A DNA stretch of 64,000 bases from Dysgonamonadaceae bacterium (GTDB taxonomy: Bacteria > Bacteroidota > Bacteroidia > Bacteroidales > Dysgonomonadaceae): NCBI GenBank assembly GCA_031254645.1, contig JAIRUA010000028.1:186001-250000 (forward strand). Reading direction: 5' to 3'. Under the pieces are notes generated by a model. The model was given only the letters and a program-made list of their open reading frames with translations. It did no database searches and was not told the DNA's origin. The position numbers and the translations under genes are program-made. This document shows positions 23,634 to 31,301 of the stretch, piece by piece. Each line of letters opens with the position of its first letter. Position 1 is the first letter of the stretch.

Positions 23634-24895
23634 CGACTGCGTCGTTGAAGTCTTCCGCTCAAGCGGCGAATGGCATCTGTGATTTGTTGATCAGGCTCTA
23701 TCACAGTGTAATCTCCCCAAAAATAGGGGTCTTGGAAATATTCCACTCTTTCGGCAATCACGTCGGTAGAGCGGATGCGTTCGTTACGTGGAAAGCGCAC
23801 AACGTCTTCGTTATAACGGTCTGTTATAGCAATTTCCGAACTGATTGTATAGTTTGTAGCAAACAAACCGAAAAGGCGATTTCTCCAACGCACGCGAAAA
23901 CCAACATCTACACTACTCGAATTGAAAAACCATCGTCCGTTATCTTCAATAAAATCAACCGTATAGCGCGCCCTTTCTACCTCTACTTCCATTCTCGATG
24001 GTTTACGACGAATAAAAAGATTTGATGCATCTTTTCTGCCTTCCACATTCATATAAAATTCCATTCGTGCAAAAGCGAGCGATTCGGTATCTAAATAAAT
24101 CGTTCCTCTGAAAAGAATTTCATTGATTCCCGGGCGCTGTTGAAACGAAATAATGTAATGTGGTTTATTATTGAAAGAAATCAAACCGTTTATTTCAAAA
24201 TTGTATTCGGAGCCGTCGGTGCCAAAAACGATTTCGGGATGTTTGGCAATATCCAACATTAGTGCGCCGCTGATTCCGCCTTGAAATCGCATCAAAACCG
24301 TATCGCGCGGCGAAATGTCAGTTGCTTTTCTGCCGATATAAATTCTCGCTTGGTCGGCGCTGAAAGAGTTATACGCAGCTTTATGTACATCTAAAACAGT
24401 TTCTACAAGTGAAACAAAACGTGAGTCTTTTTGGATAGATTCACGATAAAAAGCCACCATCATATTCGGCTCGTTGGGATAATTTCGTGGAATGCGTCGC
24501 AATGCTTCACGCACCAACTCGGTGCCATCGCCCGAAAGAATATGCACTTCGCTCAACTCAATACTAGTGGGAATGAGTCTGATGTTATTGTTTGGATTAT
24601 CGATAAGCGTAGCTATCGAAACAGTTTGGTTTTCATACCCTAAATGGCGGATAAGTAAGTGCGAATTACGTGATGATTCCGCTACGCGAATCGAAAAATA
24701 TCCTTCTTGATTTGTGATTGTCGATACATTTGCCTGTTGTACCGTGATGCTGGCGTTTGCCAACGGTTGGTTGGTATCGGCAGCCAAAACGCGTCCGCGA
24801 AGCAGATGACTATTTTCCGGCTCTACATTGCTCGAAAAAGCTTGTTGAAGCGAGAAAATGCATAATAAAATGAATGTAATGATAATATTCTTCAT
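23630..24895 (-). CDS. Exported protein with carboxypeptidase-regulatory-like domain
   Basis: This 421-residue protein has a signal peptide (about 1-21), then a carboxypeptidase-D regulatory-like beta-sandwich (about 32-110: LRGRVLAADTNQPLANASITVQQANVSTITNQEGYFSIRV). The remainder (AFYRESIQKDSRFVSLVETVLDVHKAAY.. to the end) resembles the soluble part of Bacteroidota proteins that begin like TonB receptors but lack plug and barrel. It should sit in the periplasm or on the outer membrane. Function unknown. It is monocistronic, its stop lies in a TGTGCTAAT repeat, and it is divergent from nadB. Confidence 0.75.
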   Translation of the reverse strand: MKNIIITFILLCIFSLQQAFSSNVEPENSHLLRGRVLAADTNQPLANASITVQQANVSTITNQEGYFSIRVAESSRNSHLLIRHLGYENQTVSIATLIDNPNNNIRLIPTSIELSEVHILSGDGTELVREALRRIPRNYPNEPNMMVAFYRESIQKDSRFVSLVETVLDVHKAAYNSFSADQARIYIGRKATDISPRDTVLMRFQGGISGALMLDIAKHPEIVFGTDGSEYNFEINGLISFNNKPHYIISFQQRPGINEILFRGTIYLDTESLAFARMEFYMNVEGRKDASNLFIRRKPSRMEVEVERARYTVDFIEDNGRWFFNSSSVDVGFRVRWRNRLFGLFATNYTISSEIAITDRYNEDVVRFPRNERIRSTDVIAERVEYFQDPYFWGDYTVIEPDQQITDAIRRLSGRLQRRSR

Positions 24896-25074
24896 AAAAT
24901 GAAACTTTTACTTGATTTTTAGACATTACAAAGAAAGCAAAAAAGAGCAATAAATCAAATAAAAAGCCGGTATTTAACTATTGTTTTTAATGTTTTTTTT
25001 GGGAGTTTCGATTCTTATTGTTGCGGAACAAGCAAAATATTCTTGTGTTTTTGTAGAATCACATTATTATTCCG

Positions 25075-25082
25075 TAATTTTG
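25075..25082 (+). promoter_or_regulatory. -7 element for the nadB-folP-cdaA run
   Basis: TAATTTTG matches TAnnTTTG and lies 27 bp before the nadB ATG. Confidence 0.65.
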
Positions 25083-25108
25083 TAGAATAAAACTGCAACG
25101 AAAAAAAT

Positions 25109-26689
25109 ATGGTGCACAAATATGACTTTTTAGTTATTGGTTCAGGCATTGCCGGAATGAGCTATGCATTGAAAGTAGCGAAATACGGCAAAGTTGCTAT
25201 TGTGGCAAAAAATACGCTCGAAGAAGCAAATACCTTTTACGCACAAGGTGGAATTGCATCGGTAACGCATCCATGGGATCATTTCGAAAAACATATTGCC
25301 GATACTCTCGATGCCGGTGCCGGATTGTGCGACATAGAAGTGGTAGAAAAAGTTGTTCGAGAAGCGCCGGCGCAAATCAAAGAACTGATTAATTGGGGTG
25401 TAGATTTCGATAAAGACGAGCAAGGCAATTTCGATTTGCATCGCGAAGGCGGACATTCCGAATTTCGTGTATTGCACCACAAAGACCGGACAGGCGCCGA
25501 AATTCAGTTGAGCCTCATCGAAACCATTCGTAATCACCCGAATATTGATGTGTTCGACAACCATTTTTCGATAGAAATTCTCACGCAACACCATCTGGGA
25601 AAGATTGTTACAAGTAGTACGCCTAATATTGAATGCTACGGTGCATATATTCTCGACCAAAAAACGGACGAGATAGAAACTTTCCTGTCGCGCGTTACGA
25701 TGATGGCAACCGGAGGTATCGGTTGTATTTACCAAACAACCACCAATCCGCTCGTTGCTACAGGCGATGGCATTGCAATGGTTGCACGTGCGAAAGGCGA
25801 AATAAAGGGAATGGAATTTGTGCAGTTTCACCCCACGGCATTGTACAATCCGGACGAACGACCGTCGTTTCTTATCACGGAAGCGATGCGCGGTTATGGC
25901 GGCGTGTTGAGAACGATTGACGGTAAGGAGTTTATGCAAAGATACGACTCGCGAGGCTCACTCGCACCGCGCGATATTGTGGCTCGCGCCATTGATACGG
26001 AAATGAAAGAACGAGGCGATGACTTTGTATATCTTGACGTTACACACAAAGATGCAGAAAAAACAAAAAATGATTTTCCCACGATTTACGAAAAATGTCT
26101 TTCGTTAGGCATTGATATTACGAAAGATATGATTCCCGTTGCGCCCGCAGCGCACTATTTGTGTGGTGGAATTGAGGTAAATATGAATGGCGAATCGAGC
26201 ATTGGGCGGTTGTATGCCAATGGTGAATGTGCTTGCACAGGACTGCACGGAGCGAATCGTTTGGCGTCAAATTCGCTTATCGAAGCGGTGGTTTTTGCTG
26301 ATGCGGCAGCAAAACATTCCATTCCGATTTTTAAACAATATGATTTTCAAGAAGATATCCCAAAATGGAATGCCGAAGGCACTACTTTACCCGAAGAAAT
26401 GGTTTTGATTACGCAGAGTTATAAGGAAGTGGGGCAAATTATGTCATCTTATGTCGGTATTGTGCGTTCCGATTTACGCTTGCATCGTGCGATGATGCGG
26501 TTAAATATTTTGTTTCGTGAAACCGAAAACCTTTTCCAGCGTTCCATTGTTTCGCGTGATATTTGTGAACTGCGAAATATTATAAAGGTAGGATATATGG
26601 TTATTAAACAGGCAATGGCACGAAAAGAGAGTAGGGGATTGCATTATACAATTGATTATCCATTTAAGGAGACAGATTCAATTTTATAA
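25109..26689 (+). CDS. nadB: L-aspartate oxidase
   Basis: This 526-residue flavoenzyme oxidises L-aspartate to iminoaspartate, the first step of de novo NAD synthesis. The FAD-binding GSGIAGMSYALKVA is at about 9-22. Further motifs are the succinate-dehydrogenase-like FYAQGGIASV, REGGHSEFRVLHHKDRTG and QFHPTAL, and the catalytic Arg region SRGSLAPRDIVARAI. Its last 38 bases overlap the start of folP. nadA and nadC are not in the window. Confidence 0.96.
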   Translation: MVHKYDFLVIGSGIAGMSYALKVAKYGKVAIVAKNTLEEANTFYAQGGIASVTHPWDHFEKHIADTLDAGAGLCDIEVVEKVVREAPAQIKELINWGVDFDKDEQGNFDLHREGGHSEFRVLHHKDRTGAEIQLSLIETIRNHPNIDVFDNHFSIEILTQHHLGKIVTSSTPNIECYGAYILDQKTDEIETFLSRVTMMATGGIGCIYQTTTNPLVATGDGIAMVARAKGEIKGMEFVQFHPTALYNPDERPSFLITEAMRGYGGVLRTIDGKEFMQRYDSRGSLAPRDIVARAIDTEMKERGDDFVYLDVTHKDAEKTKNDFPTIYEKCLSLGIDITKDMIPVAPAAHYLCGGIEVNMNGESSIGRLYANGECACTGLHGANRLASNSLIEAVVFADAAAKHSIPIFKQYDFQEDIPKWNAEGTTLPEEMVLITQSYKEVGQIMSSYVGIVRSDLRLHRAMMRLNILFRETENLFQRSIVSRDICELRNIIKVGYMVIKQAMARKESRGLHYTIDYPFKETDSIL

Positions 26690-27548
26690 CGATAAAAAAT
26701 ATAAGATATTGAAAACTATCAACATATCCGGTTCACTCATCAATCTATCCACACCATTGGTAATGGGTATCGTCAACATTACCCCCGATTCGTTTTTTGC
26801 CAACAGCCGCAAACAAACCGGAACAGAAATCGTAGAACGATGCCGGCAAATTATTGGTGAAGGCGGCTCGATTATCGACATCGGCGCACAATCTTCCGCA
26901 CCTACTTCAACTTTTCTTTCCGCACGCGAAGAAGCCGACAGATTGATGCCTGCACTAAAACTTATCCGAAAAGAATTTCCCGATGCGATAATCTCAGTTG
27001 ATACATTCTATGCCGATGTGGCAAAACAGGCGGTGGAAGAGTTCGGCGCAAATATTATCAACGATATTTCGGGCGGACAGATAGATGATCAGATGTTTAC
27101 CACAATGGCACAACTGAATGTTCCATATATACTTATGCATATGCGCGGTACACCGCAAACAATGCAATCGTTTACCAATTACGACAATTTTCTACAAGAC
27201 ATTCTCTATTATTTTTCCGAAAAAAAAGCGAAACTCAATCTTTTGGGTGTAAACGATGTGATTATCGACCCCGGATTCGGATTCAGCAAAACACTAACTC
27301 AAAACTACGAATTGATGGCTTATTTGAAATATTTTCATATCTTTGACGAGCCAATTTTGGTAGGTATCTCTCGAAAGTCGATGATATATAAATTGCTCAA
27401 CACATCGCCGCAGGAAAGTTTGAACGGAACAACAGTTTTGAATACCGTTGCATTGCTGTCGGGCGCGAGTATTTTACGTGTACACGATGTGCGTGAAGCG
27501 GTTGAGTGCGTGAAAATTGTGAAGCAAATAAATAAAACAAAAGATTAA
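26652..27548 (+). CDS. folP: Dihydropteroate synthase
   Basis: This protein of up to 298 residues condenses p-aminobenzoate with dihydropterin pyrophosphate in folate synthesis and is the sulfonamide target. Motifs are MGIVNITPDSFFANSR, DIGAQSSAPTSTFLSAREEADRLMP, DTFYADVA, NDISGG, LMHMRGTPQTMQ, DPGFGFSKT and ILVGISRKS. The annotated ATG overlaps nadB by 38 bases. A TTG at 26709 would give a start MKTINISGSLINLSTP that resembles relatives better, so the true N-terminus is uncertain. It is followed by a repeat and then cdaA. Confidence 0.94.
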   Translation: MIIHLRRQIQFYNDKKYKILKTINISGSLINLSTPLVMGIVNITPDSFFANSRKQTGTEIVERCRQIIGEGGSIIDIGAQSSAPTSTFLSAREEADRLMPALKLIRKEFPDAIISVDTFYADVAKQAVEEFGANIINDISGGQIDDQMFTTMAQLNVPYILMHMRGTPQTMQSFTNYDNFLQDILYYFSEKKAKLNLLGVNDVIIDPGFGFSKTLTQNYELMAYLKYFHIFDEPILVGISRKSMIYKLLNTSPQESLNGTTVLNTVALLSGASILRVHDVREAVECVKIVKQINKTKD

Positions 27549-27611
27549 AAGACGAAAGACTAAAAAACAAAAGCCGTCTTGAAGTCTTTCATCTTACAGT
27601 CTAAAAATCAA
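27541..27611. repeat. AAGACTAAA-word palindrome between folP and cdaA
   Basis: AAAAGACGAAAGACTAAAA faces AGTCTTTCATCTTACAGTC, giving an imperfect hairpin of the same style as the one at 12550. It begins at the folP stop and ends just before the cdaA ATG. Confidence 0.6.
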
Positions 27612-27617
27612 AAAAAT

Positions 27618-28379
27618 ATGTTTTCTCATTTTGGAATAAAAGACTTCATAGATGTTTTTCTCGTAGCACTGCTGCTTTACTATCTATTTCGGTTGGTAAG
27701 AATATCGGGAATGCGTCCACTTTTTACAGGGGTTTTAGTCTTTGTAATTATTTGGGTTTTGGTGTCGCAAGTATTCAAAATGGAATTGATAGGTTCGATA
27801 CTTTCTCAAATTGCTAATGTAGGACCGGTATTATTAATCGTTCTTTTTCAGGACGAAATACGTCGATTTTTGATGTCGCTCGGCTCGAAAAAAAGTTTGA
27901 AATTTGTCGCCAAATTATTCTCTAACGGGAAACAAGAAAAAGATAATTCGCATCTCACAGCAATCGTTTTGGCGTGTATGAATATGTCGAAAATGAATAC
28001 AGGTGCGCTTATTGTTATTCAAGGCGATATGAATCTTGCGATGTATGAAGAAACGGGCGAGATGATTAACGCCGATATTTCGCCGCGATTGATTGAAAAT
28101 ATCTTTTTCAAAAACAGTCCGCTTCACGACGGTGCTATGATTATTGCAGGAAAACAGATAAAAGCTGCCGGATGTATTCTTCCCGTTTCGCAAAATCCAA
28201 ATATTCCTAACCACTTGGGGTTAAGACACAGAGCCGGATTGGGTTTGTCGCAAGAAACCGATGCCAAAGTAATTATCGTATCCGAAGAGCGAGGAAAGAT
28301 ATCGTATGCGCATCAAGGAAAATTAAAAATGAATATTTCGCCGGAAGATTTGCAGCGACTTTTGTTGCAGGAAGATTAA
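27618..28379 (+). CDS. cdaA: Diadenylate cyclase CdaA
   Basis: This 253-residue enzyme makes cyclic di-AMP from two ATP. It has three N-terminal membrane helices (about 8-75) followed by a DAC domain with the catalytic motifs HDGAM and RHRAGLG. I start it at 27618 (MFSHFGIKDFIDV); an in-frame ATG 13 codons upstream lies inside the palindromic repeat. It follows folP, a neighbourhood common in Bacteroidota. No CdaR regulator gene is adjacent. Confidence 0.94.
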   Translation: MFSHFGIKDFIDVFLVALLLYYLFRLVRISGMRPLFTGVLVFVIIWVLVSQVFKMELIGSILSQIANVGPVLLIVLFQDEIRRFLMSLGSKKSLKFVAKLFSNGKQEKDNSHLTAIVLACMNMSKMNTGALIVIQGDMNLAMYEETGEMINADISPRLIENIFFKNSPLHDGAMIIAGKQIKAAGCILPVSQNPNIPNHLGLRHRAGLGLSQETDAKVIIVSEERGKISYAHQGKLKMNISPEDLQRLLLQED

Positions 28380-28446
28380 ATGACGATTGTAGACAAATAA
28401 TAAATAAAAAAATGCTTCAATTAGCGAAAAATGAGTGGGAGTTTTT

Positions 28447-28467
28447 GAGGTGCAATTTTTGCACTTC
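28447..28467. repeat. GTGCAA/TTGCAC palindrome in the ORF6N remnant
   Basis: GAGGTGCAA and TTGCACTTC pair around a 3-base loop, with one G-T pair. It resembles the GGTCGCAA palindromes at 28485 and 28817 in form and reading frame context. Confidence 0.6.
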
Positions 28468-28484
28468 AAACAAAAATGACAGCT

Positions 28485-28513
28485 CTTTAAGGTCGCAATT
28501 TGCGACCTTAAAG
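28485..28513. repeat. Perfect 29-bp odd palindrome in the ORF6N remnant
   Basis: CTTTAAGGTCGCAA, one base, then TTGCGACCTTAAAG: 14-bp perfect arms. Its core is shared with the palindrome inside the intact gene at 28817. Confidence 0.8.
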
Positions 28514-28635
28514 AATCGGCTTTGTACAATAAAACTCATAATAAAAATGATTCTCAGACATCTCCCAATCATTAACTACCAAAATATCGTACAAGCTAAT
28601 TGTTCCACAAACAATAGAATAAATAGGTTGAAAAA

Positions 28636-29205
28636 ATGGAATTAATACCCATCGAAGATAAAATTTACGAAATCAGAGGCAAGCGTGTGATGCTTGATTT
28701 TGATTTGGCAAGTATGTATGAAGTTGAAACAAAACGCTTGAAAGAACAGGTAAGACGTAATATTGAGCGTTTTCCTGATGATTTTATGTTTCAATTAACG
28801 AAGCGAGAATGGACTGAACTGGTCGCAAATTGCGACCAGTTGCCAAAAAACATAAAGCACAGTTATATTTATCCAATGGTTTTTACCCAAGAAGGCGTTG
28901 CAATGCTATCGGGAGTTTTGCGCTCACCCATTGCAGTTACTACAAATATCAGGATTATGCGCGCCTTTGTTGCTGTGCGCGAATTGCTGCTCAATCCGCC
29001 TGTTGATGAAGTGCAAGAGCTTAAAAATGAGATGAAAGAAATGAAAAAGTATCTCGAAGACGTTTTTACGGATTACAACGATATCAACGAGGATACTCGC
29101 ATACAACTAGAACTCATTAACGAAGCATTGGCAAAATTAGAAATGAAACATGCTCACGTCAATCGACCTCGAAAACGGATTGGCTTTGTGCAGTCGGAAG
29201 ATTAG
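28636..29205 (+). CDS. ORF6N domain protein (KilA-N-like, phage antirepressor type)
   Basis: This 189-residue protein starts with the ORF6N pattern (IPIEDKIYEIRGKRVMLDFDLASMYEVETKRLKEQVRRN..FPDDFMFQLTKREW), followed by VFTQEGVAMLSGVLRSPIAVTTNIRIMRAFVAVRELL and a C-terminal coiled coil. The domain comes from phage antirepressors and is thought to bind DNA. Many Bacteroidota carry single copies outside prophages. It lies between a decayed copy of itself and recF. The stretch encoding ELVANCDQLP is a perfect 25-bp palindrome. Function unknown; a mobile origin is likely. Confidence 0.85.
   Translation: MELIPIEDKIYEIRGKRVMLDFDLASMYEVETKRLKEQVRRNIERFPDDFMFQLTKREWTELVANCDQLPKNIKHSYIYPMVFTQEGVAMLSGVLRSPIAVTTNIRIMRAFVAVRELLLNPPVDEVQELKNEMKEMKKYLEDVFTDYNDINEDTRIQLELINEALAKLEMKHAHVNRPRKRIGFVQSED
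28817..28841. repeat. Perfect 25-bp odd palindrome inside the ORF6N coding region
   Basis: AACTGGTCGCAA, one base, TTGCGACCAGTT. The core GGTCGCAA/TTGCGACC equals that at 28485, while the outer bases differ yet still pair. Confidence 0.85.
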
Positions 29206-29223
29206 TATTAACTTAACAATCAA

Positions 29224-30327
29224 ATGATTCTCAAATTCCTATCAATCATCAACTATAAAAATATCGCGCAAGTCGAACTGGAGTTTTCCCCAAAAATCAA
29301 CTGTTTTATTGGCAATAACGGAATGGGAAAAACCAATTTGCTCGATGCCGTATATTATCTTTCTTTTTGCAAAAGTGCGACAAATCCCATTGATTCTCAG
29401 ATAATCAATCACGAAGCCGATGTTTGTATGCTACAAGGAAAATACGAGTTTGAAGACGGCAATGCGGAAGAGATTTATTGTGGTATTCGTCGTCGGCAGA
29501 AAAAGCAATTCAAGCGAAACAAGAAAGAGTATGAGCGCATTGCCGATCATATCGGACTGATTCCGCTCGTGATAATTTCGCCTGCCGACAACGAACTGAT
29601 AACGGGTGCAAGTGAAGAGCGTCGCCGGTTTATGGATATTGCTATTTCGCAGTTCGATAAGGTTTATTTACAGGCACTTATTCGCTACAACAAAGCCGTA
29701 CAACAACGAAATGTACTGCTCAAAAACGAAGAACGAAACATTGACCTCACACTTCTCGAACTTTGGGAAGACCAAATGATTGACGGCGGAAAAATCATTA
29801 ACGACAAACGGCGTGCATTTATCGAAGAATTTACACCGATTTTCAATACGTTTTATTCACGTATCAGTCAATCAAGTGAAACAGTGTCGTTTGAATATGT
29901 TTCGCAACTCAATGAATCCGATTTTAGAAAAACGTTAATTGCCAATCGTCGTCGTGATATGGCTATCGGACACACGACTGTTGGTATTCATCGCGACGAA
30001 TTGGAAATGCTGCTCGACGGACATCCGATTAAAAAAGTGGGGTCGCAAGGGCAAAATAAAACTTATTTCGTTTCGTTGAAATTAGCGCAATTTCATTTTT
30101 TGTTGAAAACCGGGCGCACAACGCCCATTTTGTTGCTCGATGATATCTTCGACCGTTTAGATGCTAATCGTGTGGAAGAAATCGTAAAATTGGTTTCCGG
30201 TGAAGAATTTGGACAGATTTTTATATCGGATACGAATCGCGAATCGTTGGATAAAATTCTCACCCGATTGGGTAATAATTCTCATATTTACTCGGTGGAA
30301 AATGGCGAAATAAATTTAATGTGCTAA
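29224..30327 (+). CDS. recF: DNA replication and repair protein RecF
   Basis: This 367-residue SMC-like ATPase loads RecA at gaps. The Walker A loop GNNGMGKT is at 30-37. Also present are YRRQ-type segments (SPADNELITGASEERRRFMD), the signature VGSQGQNKTYFVSLKLAQ and Walker B LLLDDIFDRLD. The last codons (INLMC-stop) fall in the TGTGCTAAT repeat, so the C-terminus probably ends in repeat-derived residues. It follows an ORF6N gene by 18 bp and has a decayed duplicate of its 5' end 680 bp upstream. DUF721 (DciA-like) follows, a common recF neighbour. Confidence 0.96.
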   Translation: MILKFLSIINYKNIAQVELEFSPKINCFIGNNGMGKTNLLDAVYYLSFCKSATNPIDSQIINHEADVCMLQGKYEFEDGNAEEIYCGIRRRQKKQFKRNKKEYERIADHIGLIPLVIISPADNELITGASEERRRFMDIAISQFDKVYLQALIRYNKAVQQRNVLLKNEERNIDLTLLELWEDQMIDGGKIINDKRRAFIEEFTPIFNTFYSRISQSSETVSFEYVSQLNESDFRKTLIANRRRDMAIGHTTVGIHRDELEMLLDGHPIKKVGSQGQNKTYFVSLKLAQFHFLLKTGRTTPILLLDDIFDRLDANRVEEIVKLVSGEEFGQIFISDTNRESLDKILTRLGNNSHIYSVENGEINLMC

Positions 30328-30418
30328 TAAATAATGTGCTAATATGCTAATGCAAAGACTCTGATAATATCTTGATAGTTGCATTAGTACATTATTTATT
30401 AGCACATTAGCAAATTAT
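30314..30418. repeat. TGTGCTAAT-family intergenic palindrome, copy 4
   Basis: Left arm TTAATGTGCTAATAAATAATG overlaps the recF stop; right arm GCATTAGTACATT then ATTAGCACATTAGC ends 6 bp before the DUF721 ATG. The inner spacer (GACTCTGATAATATC) resembles that of copy 1 (TATATCCTGATAATTGC). Confidence 0.8.
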
Positions 30419-30423
30419 CAAAG

Positions 30424-30717
30424 ATGCAAAGAAAAAACTCCCAACCACTTTCCGAAGTCCTTTCTACTTTTTTCGAAGACAATGGATTATTGAAATCGAA
30501 ATTGGCAGAACACCGTGTTGTAACCGCGTGGCATGAAATGTTGGGTGAAGGCGTTTCGCATTATACGAAAAACGTCTATTTTAGTCGAAATATCCTGTAT
30601 GTACAACTCACTTCTGCCGTTCTTCGTTCAGAATTATTGCTGAACAAAGAGGAATTGATTAAGAAATTAAACGAATATGCAGGAATGAAAGTCATTCAAG
30701 ATATTGTTTTTCGATAA
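30424..30717 (+). CDS. DUF721 / DciA-like protein
   Basis: This 97-residue protein carries the DUF721 pattern: PLSEVLSTFFEDNGLLKSKLAEHRVVTAWHEMLG..YTKNVYFSRNILYVQLTSAVLRSELLLNKEELIKKLN. DUF721 includes DciA, which helps load the replicative helicase in bacteria lacking DnaC, and the position after recF is conserved. The protein is shorter than proteobacterial DciA, so an equivalent role is inferred only. A GTAGAGACG palindrome directly follows. Confidence 0.85.
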   Translation: MQRKNSQPLSEVLSTFFEDNGLLKSKLAEHRVVTAWHEMLGEGVSHYTKNVYFSRNILYVQLTSAVLRSELLLNKEELIKKLNEYAGMKVIQDIVFR

Positions 30718-30745
30718 ATAGAGACGCAGCGCGCCACGTCTCTAC
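30718..30745. repeat. GTAGAGACG palindrome, copy 2
   Basis: TAGAGACGCAGCGCGCCACGTCTCTA forms a hairpin with imperfect inner pairing right after the DUF721 stop. TTTAAA/CTTTAAAC words follow up to the aroQ stop (30757-30800). Confidence 0.75.
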
Positions 30746-30790
30746 CTCTACGCGGGGCTTGAACCTTTGAATCTTTAAACCCTTAAATCT

Positions 30791-31207
30791 TTAAACTTTA
30801 AATGAATGAATTGCTAACCGATACGAATCCATCCCAAAACCCACAATCACACCCACACACACGGCGGAAATCATCGACTGATGACGAAATTCCTCACGTG
30901 CGTGCACATTCGAAATATGCACTTCCACTACGGGTGAAGATACGGCTTTTATCGCATCGCGAATCGCGACCGAAGTGTGTGTGTAACCGCCGGCGTTGAG
31001 AATAATTCCATTGTAACTAAACCCTGTTTCCTGTATTTTGTCAATAAGCTCACCTTCGATATTCGATTGAAAATAATCGATTTGAATATTTGGAAACAAC
31101 GTTTTTAGTTCGTTCAAATAATCGTTGAACGAAGCATTTCCATACACGCCCGGTTCGCGAGTGCCGAGCAAGTTGAGATTGGGACCGTTGATGATTTGAA
31201 TTTTCAT
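30791..31207 (-). CDS. aroQ: 3-dehydroquinate dehydratase, type II
   Basis: This 138-residue cytoplasmic enzyme of the shikimate pathway removes water from 3-dehydroquinate. Type II motifs are all present: NGPNLNLLGTREPGVYG at the N-terminus (catalytic loop Arg and Tyr), IILNAGGYTHTSVAIRDAI, VEVHISNVHAREEFRHQSM (catalytic His) and GFGMDSYRLA. It is monocistronic, with its -7 element inside the right arm of an inverted repeat. aroA lies 11 kb away on the same strand. Confidence 0.97.
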   Translation of the reverse strand: MKIQIINGPNLNLLGTREPGVYGNASFNDYLNELKTLFPNIQIDYFQSNIEGELIDKIQETGFSYNGIILNAGGYTHTSVAIRDAIKAVSSPVVEVHISNVHAREEFRHQSMISAVCVGVIVGFGMDSYRLAIHSFKV

Positions 31208-31220
31208 TTGCTAATAAAAT

Positions 31221-31282
31221 AAAGAGCAAAGATAAAAAACATCTTGTAAATTATCAAATTATGTCTTTTATCTTTGCTCTTT
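31221..31282 (-). terminator. Hairpin with 22-bp arms: terminator of the upstream operon containing the aroQ promoter
   Basis: Arms 31221-31242 and 31261-31282 match at 21 of 22 positions around an 18-bp loop. Read leftward they follow the OMP gene stop and precede TTTATTTTATT. The distal arm holds TATCTTTG (31234-31227), the -7 element of aroQ. Confidence 0.7.
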
Positions 31283-31301
31283 CAGTCTTAAAATCTTTTT
31301 T

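Larger units (their letters stand above)
28410..28605 (+). pseudogene. Remnant of an ORF6N gene joined to a recF 5' stub
   Basis: 28412-28512 reads QLAKNEWEFLRCNF..LRSQFATL, matching the middle of ORF6N proteins (intact copy: QLTKREWTELVANC). At 28513-28533 the codons AGA ATC GGC TTT GTA CAA TAA give RIGFVQ-stop, the C-terminus of the intact neighbour (RIGFVQSED). From 28547, MILRHLPIINYQNIVQA matches recF (MILKFLSIINYKNIAQV) with about 70 percent base identity over 50 bp. The order ORF6N-end then recF-start copies the intact unit downstream. It is a decayed tandem duplicate. Confidence 0.75.
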
